Shown one piece after another: positions 23,886-35,699 of a DNA stretch of 64,000 nucleotides (position 1 is its first letter; each line of letters opens with the position of its first letter). The notes under the pieces were generated by a model. The model did no database searches. It was not told where the DNA came from and saw only the letters and a program-made list of their open reading frames with translations. The stretch comes from Melastoma dodecandrum (Eukaryota; Streptophyta; Magnoliopsida; Myrtales; Melastomataceae): positions 6,510,001 through 6,574,000 of the forward strand of contig JARUPY010000387.1 of the NCBI GenBank assembly GCA_029817715.1, written 5' to 3'. The translations under genes were made by a program, and so were the position numbers.

Positions 23886-25120
23886 TGTAAACTATAAGAA
23901 ATTAGCGTTATATGTTTCATTTACGAACATAAATTAGTGTTAGACACCTAATATTTATAGGATCATGTAGTTAGTTTGAATGTTATTTTGTTTTAGTCGT
24001 TTTGTTTGGATACTTTCGTACTTGTGATGTTCTTTGCAGAAAAAGGAGTCGATACGATGTGAAAACCATGTCGAGGAAAACATCTTGAAAGAGGAATGAC
24101 AAGAAGGTAGATGGTAGAGTTGCCGAGAAGGAAGCTGGCAGACAGCAAGAGTCGTGTGGCAAGATGATGATTTGGTGTGACCATAAGAGCGCAATGAATT
24201 TGGACAAAAAAGGTGTGTGTGGCTACACGAGGATCTGGTGTGGCTACACGAGACGAGAAGATCTTTTTATAATATTTCCTAAAACCTTTGGTAATTCGGA
24301 AAATTTACCCTAGATATAAAAGGGATTTAAGTCGTCGATTGCTGGAGAGACGGGGTGTGCTAGACGACGACTGAAAAGGGAGAGATTGGAGAATACGATG
24401 GAGATTTTCTTTTCTCGTTTTGCTTGTCGGCTAGTATACGGAACTAAACAGGATGGTGATGAACCGATTCGTGTAGTTGATTGTCTCAAATCATTTCGTA
24501 ATCAATTTATGAAGTTTTATGTTTGTTTATATTCTCTTATGTTTAATGCTTGCATTTGGGGTTGATCACCGATTTGTTTGATTTCTTATCCTTTAGTGGA
24601 CTTAAGAGAGGGACTTAGGATTAGAAGAGGGAGAATATAATCTAGGTTAAGCTTAAAAGATCAGGTTAACTCAGATGAGTATAGAAATATACGCTCGTAG
24701 GTAACCAAGATAACAATTGTCACTTAAAAGGGTTATAGTTGTTCGTACATCACTATAGAGATATAGGTTTGCGGGTAATTTATAATTCACCGTTACAAAC
24801 TCGAGAGAGGTCTCACAAACTATAAGAATTATGGTTAGTAAACATGAACCGAGGGAATTGAGGAAGAGATAGTGTAGATAGTTCGCGAACGATAAGGGAT
24901 TCATAGTCTTGGATTTTTCATCCATTGATTTACTTTATAGTTGCTTTTGTTTAGTTGTTATTTTCATTCTTGTATTAAATCTTAAAAAACAAATCAAAAC
25001 TTTACTTCGACTGAATTGAGACTTCTTATGTTAAAAATCAATAAAAATTCTAAGCAATCTTCGTGGGACGATATTCTTTCTCATCAATTTACTGCTTGTT
25101 TGACCCATATACTTGCATAT
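23886..25120 (+). repeat. 3' LTR of the Athila element
   Basis: Starts TGTAAACTATAAGAAATTAG and aligns with 14391-15600 with frequent substitutions and small indels, including loss of a short segment around 24445. TATA box at 24313-24323. Confidence 0.85.
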
Positions 25121-26593
25121 GCGTTTCAGCGAACAGCCTTCCCCGGTATACAGGCGTCAACTCTTATTGATTCTCCTCTTCTCGTCATGGATTGTGACTG
25201 CAATAGAGGGAATGAGCATAAGTCCTCAGCAATTGAAGTTGGCACTATAAGTCCTCCATCCGCTGAACCAAATTGGTAACGCTATCGTCAATATGGGATA
25301 TGTTGCGGGAATGAAGGGGAAATAAACAACCACCACACACTGTTAATGGGCACCGTCACATATGAAATGATGAGTTGAACTTGCAACAAATTTAGAAATC
25401 ACGGTTGCTCAGTGAAGGTCGCTTAACACTTGGAATCGAAAGAAACTAAGAGATAAAAAAAGACAGGATTTGTGACTCGAGACATTAGATTGATTGCTTG
25501 GGTCATTTCTATTCCATAAGATAGTACATACCGTGAAAATGATGATAAGTATATAGTCTTAAGAAAGTTCGATTTTGTTCACTATTACAAGGATGCATGA
25601 AGAAAAAGAACCATGCGCATGCTCAACAAAGTCTCCCGAAACGAGTATGTTTCAAATGGACTCCCTCACTGGAGTTTCACTCACTTGAATTCTCCCTATC
25701 GGAAAACATCTCCTAGCCTACCCGCCCCACCAAAACCCCCTGGCCGTTGTCGTCAAAACCAAAGACTGCCCAAACAAAACACAAACCAGAAAACACTTAA
25801 CAGCCACTCACCAACTAGACCAATCACCACATATATGAATCGCCTTTCCTACAAGGCGGCGCTGATAGGAAGCTCAACATACATTACCACATCAGAGCTT
25901 GAACATGTACAATTTTCTACCCAACGAGCACCAGGACTTGAAAGACCACAACTTGCAACTCATCACCCAAAAAGAGTCCCAACACTATAGCTTTTTGAAG
26001 AGAAAAACTGCTACCGCACTATGCAAGATGGAAGACAACGATCATAGTCAGACTACTAGGGTCAATTATTAATCCTAAAACTCTAACAAAGAAACTCTAG
26101 AAAAAGTAGAGATGCTGCCTAGCATTCACCCCTCATCTAGTGGGGGCAAGTTTCCTCCTAGTCAGGCTATTTAGCGAGGAAGACATATACTACATCCTAA
26201 ACTTGAGGCCTTGGTTCATCAATGACACCTTTAAAACAATAAGGAAATGGGCACTATTGTTCAGTCCCACGGAAGCAAATCTATAAAAAGGCTTAGTTTG
26301 GGTCAGACTCCCACATCTCACGATGTAATTTAACAACCTAGATTGTCTTATGAAAATAGGATGGCCCTAGAAAAACTGACCAAGATAGACAACAAAACCA
26401 TCACATTATCATTTCCCAACATAGTCCGCATCCCCCGTTCCTCATCAATATGAACTAGCCTCTTCATAAACAACTCTAGCTAGAAGTACAAGGAGGAGAT
26501 TCTCATACCCTGCAGGTGCATTATGAGAGTAAATAATTCAATTACAGTCAATGTAACAAAATCGCCATTGGAATGCATCAGTGTCAATGGAAT
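25121..26593. other. No gene recognised
   Basis: Contains a 125-codon plus frame (25613-25990) rich in Pro, Thr and Asn that I do not recognise. The adjoining sequence, to the left of the MULE, has a similar AC-rich character to 36475-37200 on its right. The two are probably one older sequence split by the MULE. Confidence 0.45.
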
Positions 26594-26602
26594 GCACTGG
26601 CC
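26594..26602. repeat. 9-bp target-site duplication, left copy (GCACTGGCC)
   Basis: Directly precedes the MULE terminus GGAAGTGGCTAACG; matches 36466-36474 (GCGCTGGCC) at 8 of 9 bases. Confidence 0.85.
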
Positions 26603-27265
26603 GGAAGTGGCTAACGATACGTGCACGTAACGGTTACGTGGTTTACTAATTTCGCTTAAGAAACTTTAGTAAATTTTACTAAAAAGTTCATTTTTTTAGT
26701 AAAAAGGCGTCAAAATTAGTAAAAAATATGTAAATTTTACTAATCTTCTACTGTTCAATTGTATTCAATTTTACTAAATTTTCGTTGACTTTACTAAAAA
26801 CCACTATTTTAGTAACGTCAACGAAAATATAGTAAAAAAAGTAGTTAAATTTACTACTTTTTTTGCTAAGTTTTTGTTGACGTTACTAAAACAGTGATTT
26901 TTAGTAAAGTCAACGAAAATTTAGTAAAAAAGTAGTAAAATTTACTAATTTTTTACTGTTCACTTTTAGTAAAAATTACTACTTTTATTTCGTAAAACAT
27001 AACTAAAATTAGTAATAGTTTACTAATTTTGGTGTGATATTTAGTAAAACACTGTTTGAGTTAGTAAAAGTGTTAGTAAAGTTTTACGGGTTTCGTAAAT
27101 GTTTACTGATTTCTACATGATTTTACGAATAAATTTAGTATGTTACTAAAAAATCTAGTAATTTACTAATCGAACAGTGAAACCCGAACCTATTTACGAA
27201 CCTAATTTTGATGTGAAATTACCATTTTACCCCCGACACTTAATTACTAAACATATTATGAATCT
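26603..27265 (+). repeat. Left terminal inverted repeat of the MULE
   Basis: Pairs with 35700-36465. Packed with TTTACTAA/TTAGTAAA words. The inner end lies after a block that reads ttttgatgtgaaattaccat and tttacccccg and is mirrored at about 35795-35830. Confidence 0.88.
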
Positions 27266-28328
27266 TCTTCGGATTGTCCTCATCATTTCGCCCCTCCGAT
27301 CGACCGCGCCCTTCCTCCTGTTTCGTTTCCTCGCCGGCCGCTCCGTTCCTGTTGCTGTCAAAGGCGGAGAGGCCCTTCCTGGTTTGGACCACAACGACTT
27401 CAGGTGTGCTCCCCTCTTCCTGTTTCGCCATTCGTTTTTCTGCGTTTAGGGCCGGAAATTCTAATCGGCTTAATTTTACCTTCCGAAACCCAGCAGCCTA
27501 ACCCGTCTCCTCCGATGCAGTAATGAACGTGTTTTGGTTTTAGTCTCGTGCATTTTCTCTTGGGGTTTGGTTTAGGTGAATTGGTCGAGTTTTATAGTTA
27601 GGGTTTAGGTGATTCGTGTCTATTTTGGGTTTTGGTTGTTTAGAATCCGTCGTGTCTACCACTCATGATCCATCGTCCTTGGTTTGATTTTTTAGTAGTC
27701 GTCCTGATTTGTCGGCCGTCGTCCTTGTTTTCGATGGTCATGTGAGAAGAGAAGGCGTGTTTCTGCTGTTTTTTATTGCTTGATTTGGTTGATTCTTGGC
27801 GTGTTTGACCGAGACTGTGATGTTAATTTGGTTTGGTTTTGTGATGGTTTGGCTTTGGGTTTAATTTGGTTTGGTTTGACTAGGACTGTGATGTTAATTT
27901 GGTTTGATGTTAATTTGGTTTGGATTTGTGATGGTTTAGCTTTGGGTTTAATTTGGTTTGGTTTAATTTGGTTTGGTTTGACTGGGACTGTGATGTTAAT
28001 TTGGTTTGATGTTAACTTGGTTTGGATTTGTGATGGTTTGGCTTTGGGTTTAATTTGGTTTGGTTTGACTGGGACTGTGATGTTAATTTGGTTTGATGTT
28101 AATTTGGTTTGGATTGGTGATGGTTTGGCTTTGGGTGTAATTTGGTTTGGTTTGACTGGGACTGTGATGTTAATTTGGTTTGATGTTAATTTGGTTTGAT
28201 GTTAATTTGGTTTGGATTTGTGATGGTTTGGCTCTCGGTTTATGGCTGTCAGAGGGTTAGGCTTCTCGGTTTGTACATTGTAGTGTACCTTTTGATTTTG
28301 CTGGTTATTTAGTTGTTGGACTATGCAG
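27266..28328 (+). other. Leader of the ULP1-like gene, with an 87-bp minisatellite
   Basis: 27270-27410 is GC-rich and unlike the AT-rich repeats around it, resembling a host-type promoter/5' leader. A donor-like CAG|gtgtgc at 27403 and an acceptor-like tatgcag at 28328 suggest one intron in the leader. 27800-28240 holds about five copies of an 87-bp unit (gactgggactgtgatgttaa ...). The period is a multiple of three, which leaves a 139-codon frame open by chance. Confidence 0.5.
27800..28240. repeat. 87-bp minisatellite
   Basis: Units contain gactgggactgtgatgttaa, then tttggtttgatgttaatttg and gtttggctttgggtttaatt. Copies differ by a few bases and by short duplications of taatttggtttg. Confidence 0.85.
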
Positions 28329-28330
28329 AT

Positions 28331-31300
28331 ATGGAAGGAGATTTGGATTTTGGTGGTGGGAACGACGCAGACATACTTGCAGGAGACTATTCAACTCAGG
28401 CATTCGGTGAAGACGCTCCAGAAGCTCCAACTCAAGGCAATACACCTGATACTTCTAAAAAGGATAAGGCTAAGTCAGTTCGTGTATCCAAGGTAAATCC
28501 ATAACCATGTTTACTGAATGTTATCAGTAATCATGATAGTTGGATTGAGGTAGCTGTGGTTGTATTGTTACAGGATTACCTTTATACGAGGTGTAGTCCA
28601 AAGAAGTTGTTTTTTGTCCTCAACACATTCAACGAGGCAAAGCGGTCAACCCTGTCAAAGGTAGGATTTGATGGGCTGCTGCATTTGGCAAGTAGGCATG
28701 TTCATCATAAAGCACTGAAGTGTTGTCTGAAGTTGTTCGATCCGGTGAAAAGGGTAATGGTAATTGACGGTGTGGAACATCGCATGCTGTCAACGGATGT
28801 TGAGGCCTTAATCGACCTACCAGCTACCAAAGACGGTGTCCCATTTAGTGGACACATGGAAACAGTCCGGGATGAGCTGAACCTTCACCTGAAAAGAGGA
28901 AAGATTTCTCTGAACTCTATTGAAAGTCATCTGATGTCAAGAGAGGTTCTGGATGAGCTTTGGAAAGTGGAGGTTGTGCTTTTCATTTTAGGCTGCTATT
29001 TGTGCCCAACAACGGCTTTTGATATCGATAAGGAGTACCTGCTGGCCACACGGGATGTAGCCATAATATGTAAATTTGACTGGGCCACTCACGTGGTCGA
29101 TAGTCTGTGTACGCAAGTAAGGGCATTCCAAGGACATCACGCAAAGTACATCGGAGGTTGCATCCATCTACTTCTGGTGAGAATTTTGAGTATAGTCTTT
29201 CTTAAGCATATTGAATGAGTGATTTTATTATTGTTGGATATTCATTGTTCAAGTATTTGTTTTGTTCATCCATGCAGTTATTCTATGCTTGCAAAAAGTC
29301 TGTGGAAGACGTCATGTTAACAACGAAGAGTAGGTCTACGGCAGTATGTCGAGATTGGGATGATGACAGTCTCAAAGCCATTTTCAAAGTTGCAAATGCT
29401 GAGGTTGCGGAACTTGTAAGTTTTGTCCATGTTGTAATGCACATATTTGTGTATTGTTGACAACACGATGTTTATTGTTAATAATTCCATTAACAGGAAT
29501 CCAGCGATTTCGAAACTATCCCAGATGAAGAAGTTGATTGTGCGAACGAGTCTGGGTAGATGGAAATGGTGATGCGTCGGTTTTAGGTAATATGATTTAG
29601 TCTCGGTGGTTTGTAAGTGTTTATAATTTGGTAAATTACTTTGATTTGAAATTACTCATTGTATGCATTACTTCATTACCAGACTGTTGAACTTTTGGTT
29701 ATGAGACTCCATGCCAGTAATGAGCACATAATCCGGAAATTGAGAATAATTCTCACCGAAGTCAAAAGAGAAAGACGTGGACAAGTCCGTCCCACGAAAC
29801 AACCTGAATGTAGTAATGACCAACAGAAGTTGGTCGGTGATGATAACGTCGACCATGGAGAAGTAGGAGTTCAGGAAGGAATGAATGAAAGAGTTGATCC
29901 AACCGGAGCTGATGATAATGTGGAGCAGCATACTTCTCCACCTACTGACCCCGGTCAACCGGACATCGGCTTCAGTATACCTGTATGTGAGGTAGGGTCC
30001 ACTATGATTTCTGAGAAAAGCTTAGTGTCGTACGATCCTTCTAAGGGACAACAGACATTGCCTGAAGGTACCGACGATTATTCGGATCCTCGTGAGGTAC
30101 AACTTGCTCGAGCTCTGAATAAACTTGCCGCATTCGTTGGTACTTCGGATGCTCTTAACATTAACATCGAGAGTGAATATGAGGTTAGTATGACTAAATC
30201 TGAGGATGGTGTCAAGTCTTTGCTGTGTGAGAATAAAGGAAAGGAGAAGATTGGGGAAGAATATGCAATTCAAGAGGAGGACCCTGGCACGCTCACAGAT
30301 GCAGGTAAGGAGAAGGATGGAGAAGGAGAAGAATCTCAGGGTGAAGAGGAAGTTGTTCCCACACCTAAAGAGAATGAGAAGACAGGGGATCCCATAGATG
30401 CTGATGCGGAAGTTGTTACTGGTACTAAAGGGCTGAAGAAGATTGGAGAAGAGGCTGAAGTTCAAATGAAGGTGAAGTATGATTACATTCCATTGTTAAC
30501 TATGTTGAATGTGATTAACAATAACGTTAATCTGCTCATCGGTGACAGGAAAGTGGATCATCTACCACAGCGGTCTTCAACAGAAAGGCTACACGTCGTA
30601 CGGCAGAGAGGAAGCAGCCTATTCAAGAGCTCCTCATTTGTACCACTAAAACTGGTTACACGAACAAGGAAGCGTGGTCGCACAACTATACCTGAGGTAT
30701 AACAAGTTGGTAGCATTGGCTGAAAACATCAAGCGTCGATCAAGATCATGAGGATTACTATGTTCATCTATGGTTGTAATTTTTCATGCTTAGGCACTTC
30801 AAATTTTCTTCCCATAGGATGTCCCCGTAAGTGAGCTGAAAACCTTTACACCGGCTCAATGGAATATCATAGAGTATGCTAGGAATGAGGACCGGGACCA
30901 TAGGTTAGTGTCATTGTCCTCGGTCTTTATGTATTGGGATATTGTTTTAGTTTGTTCATCCAACTATGTCAGTTTGGTTATGCAGTGAATGTCTTTGTAT
31001 GACGAAATCAGCCCACGTTAATAGGCATGCCATGCTCTCTCTTTTGCCTAACAGATGGATAAATAACGATGCAAGATGATCTCCGAAATCGTAACAACAT
31101 GTGACACCTAATCCATCTGAGTATATGAGGTACAATTCTATGATGCAGATCATAGACTTCTATGTCGTGATGCTACAGAGCAGCGTGGATAGTGAAAAAA
31201 GAAGGATTTGGTACCTTCCAAGTTGTTTAGGGGTGAGTGATGAATTAAAATATGACATAAGACCATGCATGTACTTTGTACTAACCAGGAACACAATCAC

Positions 31301-31990
31301 CAGAATCTTGCATCCAAGCAGTACAGTGCAGCGAAAATGCCGGTGATCACCAAAGCCGATGTCGCTTCCTTATATGCGCACTTTAGGTCACGCATTGGAA
31401 GAACCATGAAGTGCAATGGGTAAGCATCCCCACAGTTTACTAAAAGTGCATATGAAAAAGTTAGTTATATGTTCTTAATAATTGATGTCTGTCTTGCAAT
31501 CTTTTTAGTACAACCTTGATATGTTGTATGCAGATTTATATTCCGGTTTGCGTAGCAGAATCACATTAGGCAGTATAGATCATATGATTTAGGACTATGG
31601 AAGTCATCATAATGGGCATAATTTACAACAAACTATCCAACGTCCAGGGAAGAGCAGAGCTTCATCATCGTGTGGTAAAGCTTCTGAGTGTGATTATGGA
31701 AGAGAATAAAGTCAAATCCAAGGTAAAAGGGTTTCAAATACCCGACATTTGCAACTGGAATATAACATACCCGATGAACGTGCCCGACCAAATGGCTGCC
31801 GAAAATGAGTACGTCCTTCAACTTTGTAAATTTTTTTGTTTTACTTCATGAAAAATGGCAGTAGGGAACATCCTATGCCTTGGTGTTGTGCAGAAACGAA
31901 TGTGGAATATATATGATGAAGTTCATGTCCTTGGCTGAACCCCCGGAAGGTGCTGACGAAGTGGTATGGTCATTTTGTTTAGTAGCATTG
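28331..31990 (+). pseudogene. ULP1-like (C48) cysteine protease carried by the MULE, decayed
   Basis: Start MEGDLDFGGGND at 28331. Plausible exons: 28331-28492, 28574-29176, 29278-29415, 29497-29559, 29683-30696, 30818-30903, then less certain ones to about 31960. Exon 2 holds the domain often found ahead of plant transposon ULPs (LYTRCSPKKLFFVLNTF ... CYLCPTTAFDIDKEYLL). The long 29683 exon is an acidic Lys/Glu-rich linker. The protease part shows RWINND, then IPVCVAES with the catalytic His codon at 31564-31566, immediately followed by TAG, and the nucleophile Cys at 31901-31903 in NECGIYMMKF. ULP1 enzymes process or remove SUMO; the stop after the His argues that this copy is dead. Confidence 0.72.
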
Positions 31991-32329
31991 CTGGATTAGA
32001 CTGTATGAATTGCACGATTAGTAGCTATGCTGGATTAGTATGCTGATATTTGTCCTAACATACTGAGACATTGTGGATGAGATTGTATGAATTGCTGGAT
32101 TAGTAGCCATGCTGGATTAGTGTGCTGATATTTATCCTAACATACTGAGGCATTGTGGATTAGATTGTAGGAATTGCTGATAGATTGAGGCTCGTTATAA
32201 GCATAATCAAGTGGCCTGGAAATGACGTCGGGAAATGAATACAGCAGAAAGTGAAGGATGATGCCAACAAGAAGATGAAAAGGTCGAAGTACAGTGATGC
32301 ATCGACATGGGATCCCGCAATTCGATAGC

Positions 32330-32440
32330 CACTGCACTGTCAAGATGTTGCGAGGGACTTGCCCGACCTGTTGCCAGACCTGCTGCTCGACCTATTGCCA
32401 GAACTGTTGCTGGACCTGCTGCCCGACCTGCCTATTGCCG
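32330..32440. repeat. 12-bp tandem repeat
   Basis: Imperfect units of the type gacctgctgccc/gacctgttgcca, about seven copies. They lie after the ULP1-like gene and before the transposase stop. Confidence 0.7.
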
Positions 32441-32636
32441 TTTTCGTTTTGCATCCCTAGAATGGTCATTTTTGTAATATATGGCAATAGTGTGCTGTGG
32501 TGAATATGGCTGATGTTTCTTTTTGCATTACTGCCTATAGATAGCTGACTATTGGAAAACTTCTTGAACAGGCAGATGTAAACGGAAGTTACCGCCGAAT
32601 TGCTGTCGAAATTATAAATTAAGGGTACATATTTAG

Positions 32637-34768
32637 CTATTCATAAACTGAGTTATCATCATAGCACACATTATCTTCGATGTCAGAATTACTTTCACTA
32701 CATACGTTACATACTTTGTGGATGTTGATGCCACAATTTTGTTGTCGTTGAGACGGGCCGATACCACAGTTATCCTTGCAGCCATGTATGACATATTCTC
32801 GACGAATCTCGTCACCAATATTAACAGCCACGCGATCATCAACCCTTGTTCTACCTTCATCGTCCCCACAGCTACTCTCCAACTCCAACGTCAATGATTC
32901 AATACTTTTTCGGAGCTGCCGAAATGCCATGTCTGATCTCCCGACCAGAAAACACATACGTCTACATGCGGTCATGAGAATACCCTGGCATATATCAGCA
33001 AGGTCGACACCGTATTGGTAGCCCGAGGGACCTTCATAAGTTATACTTTTAGCTGACTTTGTCCACCTTTTATTGGCCAGATGCCTTGGTATGGAAAAGA
33101 ATCCTTTTATTTTCGCAACGTGGAATAGGTGGGCACACGGAAAACCAAATGTCATAAAATGTAAGCAGCTGCAACTGAGTTGGATAATAGACTTGGCAGA
33201 TGACACTTGTACGCATCTATGCTCACCGTCATAACACGAAAGAGTGTATACCCTCGCGATATTCCCATCAACTATATCTTTCATGTAAAATCGTGATTCC
33301 TTTTGTATCTCGGACTGAACTTTACGAAAAGAACTCATGGTGTACACTCGACTTGCATCCTCCTCAAGTCGGCGCAACATCGTAATTGGCCTGATTGCCT
33401 TATGCAATGACTTAAAATCCTCTTCATATTCCTTGTGACGAAGATCAGCTACTACACGCTCAAAATTGTGCATGAAATCATGCAGTTTATGTTTCATGTT
33501 CACATATCCCTTCATATATACATGCATTCGGTCGCAAAGTTGATTGGTTATAAGCTCTGCCCAAAAATGTCCATGAAGATACGTTTTCCACCACATATGT
33601 CGGCATGCATAAATCTGTTGTAGCCATCTAATGCTTATGGATCCTGTATGGGTCATTAAAGAAGACCACTCCTCTTCGACTTCTTCACTTGATCTACTGT
33701 TGTACATGAATGACGAAATACGAGCTCGCATTTCCGGATCCTGTACACGACAGTTTATGTTCCGACTGAAATGCCAAAGACATAACTTGTGCCTTGACGA
33801 TGGCCATACTTCTCTCACAGATGCAATCATCGCTTTGTCGGCGTCTGTGACCACGCTCATCGGATGTTTGCCTCCCATGACCTGTGTATGAGTACGTAGG
33901 AGCCAAGTGCAGTCATCAATGGATTCATAAGTCATCAAGGCAGCCCAAATACAGTAGTTTGATGATGATGATTCACACCGACGATGATCACCATTTGTAT
34001 TCCATATTTGTTTGTCTTGAACGTGGAGTCTAGGGCTACGACATCACTGAATGATTGTTAATCAGTTATTGAGGTACTGTCGACCCAATATATGCGACTG
34101 ACTTCATTTTTTTCCACAAATGTTTCAAAGGCTATACCGGTGTCACTATTCCTCCTAGAAAGGAGATATGCAAGGACGGAATTAGAACGACCAACCACCC
34201 CAGCAGACTCTTCCTTCAACTTCCGGTTATTGAGGTCCTTCATTAGGAAACCGGCATGTGAGTGTCCACCAGATGCGTGTACACCTAGTCGCATAATATC
34301 ACACTGTCTAAATCCAACGTCAAGCATTCGACGCACAAAAGTCATATCTTCGTCGGAAATGTGGCGCCTTTCTCGCATGAAATGTGACAACCCTTCACTA
34401 ATCATTTCATGATTGTGTTCCAACTGAACTGCAACCAAATTCCATTGTCCATTTACGACCACTCTCACTTTGAAGAAACTGTTGCAACCTGTCTTCACAG
34501 ACGCTCTAACCTGACTATTGGTCGTTCACACAGGGGTATCAGAACATTCGCCTTCCCTTGAGCAAACCCACTTTCTCATGACGCATTCACCATTTCGAAG
34601 TTTTTGCCGATCTCTTTCCCTAACTGAAAAGCCATGAACCATCGCATACATTTTAATGAACTCTTCAGCTTCTTCGGCAATACCAGATGACATATTGAAC
34701 AACTGTTCTTCATTCATATCATTGACTATATTGAAGAAGTCATTCATATCATGCTCACCTACATTCAC
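32637..34768 (-). pseudogene. MULE transposase, FAR1/FHY3-like, interrupted
   Basis: Three minus-strand pieces. 34526-34768 holds the FAR1 DNA-binding start (EEAEEFIKMYAMVHGFSV). 34058-34498 completes it (VKTGCNSFFKVRV, LEHNHEMI) and enters the linker. 32637-33938 is the transposase core and tail. The likely catalytic acids are all visible: Asp in VALDSTFKTNKYG (about 34010), Asp in VVTDADKAMI, and Glu in FMHNFERVV. A SWIM zinc finger follows (Cys-x-Cys in LSCSCLHF, then CAHLFHV). Breaks are a TGA just after the 34526 piece, a TAA at 34058-34060, and a frame change at about 33940. The protein would bind the inverted repeats and cut and paste the element. Confidence 0.88.
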
Positions 34769-34959
34769 ATATATGAAAAGAAGAGATTATCAATAGATTC
34801 GGAAAACGGTATTGTAGTTCACTTATTTTGACTTCTCGTCGAACCATAACATAAATGCTACTATTTGTTTGGACCATTTCTAACTTCTAACCAGCTTACC
34901 AACTTCACAAATATGGTTCTACCTCATAAAAATCTGACCCAAATTATCTACAATAAGAG

Positions 34960-35560
34960 AGGAAGCATGTCTTCACTGAATCTTGGTTGTCCGCCTTGAA
35001 TACACTTTCCATTTCTTCAGGCGGCCAAGGAGGAAGCTCGAATTCCACCGGACAGCGGAAAAAAGATGGTTGTTGTGTTAGTAAGTTGGGATTCCACCTG
35101 CAGCCGAAGGGGAAAGGTGGGACTCCACCTGCAGCCGAACAAGATGAAGCAGTCGGACCACCTGCAGCAGACGAATATCAAGCTGTCACTCCACCTGCAG
35201 CCGAAGAGGACGAAGGTGGGACTCCACCTGCAGCTGAAGAAGACCAAGCTGTCACTCCACCTGCAGTCGAAGACGAGGAATTTGTTAGTTCACCTGCAGC
35301 CGAAGAAAAGTACGGTGTCACTCCACCTGCAGTCGTAGAAGAGGATCGTGTGACTCCACCTGCAGCCGAAGAGGAGGGACGATGACCTGCAGCCGAAGAG
35401 ACGATGACCTGCAGCCGAAGATCTGGGACGATGACCTACAGCCGAATGGGAGGAAGCTGGGATGAAGACCTGCAGCCGAATCGGAGGAACCTGGAACAAA
35501 GACCTGCAGCCGAAGATGAGGAAGCTAGGGCATACACCTCTGCCTAAAGATGAGAGACCA
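34960..35560 (+). repeat. Pro-rich 36-bp coding-type repeats with CTGCAG
   Basis: A plus frame at 34987-35385 (132 codons) repeats TPPAAEEDxx about eight times; each unit has the DNA word ccacctgcagccgaag. Beyond its stop the same CTGCAGCCGAAG word continues in shorter units to about 35520. It lies between the transposase 5' end and the right inverted repeat. I do not recognise a protein family, and it may be part of an untranslated leader. Confidence 0.65.
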
Positions 35561-35699
35561 AGGACAACTGCAGACAGGAGCAACAACTCCAACTACAAAC
35601 GGGAGCAACAACTCCAACTGCAGACGAAAATCTGCATACAGACGTGCAGACAATTAAATGCGGATCTTCGGGTCAAAGTTAGTAAAACTTACGAAACTA

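Larger units (their letters stand above)
14391..25120 (+). mobile_element. Ty3/gypsy retrotransposon, Athila lineage, ~10.7 kb, old and decayed
   Basis: Two direct LTRs (about 14391-15600 and 23886-25120) enclose gag, protease, RT, RNase H, integrase, a 3' array of palindrome-bearing repeats and a third ORF, all on the plus strand. Gag and protease text is of Athila type (ITSFRQ in gag, CDLGASINLM in protease). Pol is broken by many stops and frame changes. By eye, the first ~103 aligned LTR bases differ at about ten positions, indicating an old insertion. A clear 5-bp target duplication was not found (gcatt before the left LTR, gcata shortly after the right one). Confidence 0.9.

Noticed and set aside
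27274..27501. Short frames in the GC-rich MULE leader
   Set aside because: Several overlap in different frames and none continues; better explained as an untranslated leader.
27780..28199. 139-codon Trp/Gly-rich ORF
   Set aside because: It consists only of the 87-bp minisatellite, whose period is a multiple of three; no codon bias or family similarity.
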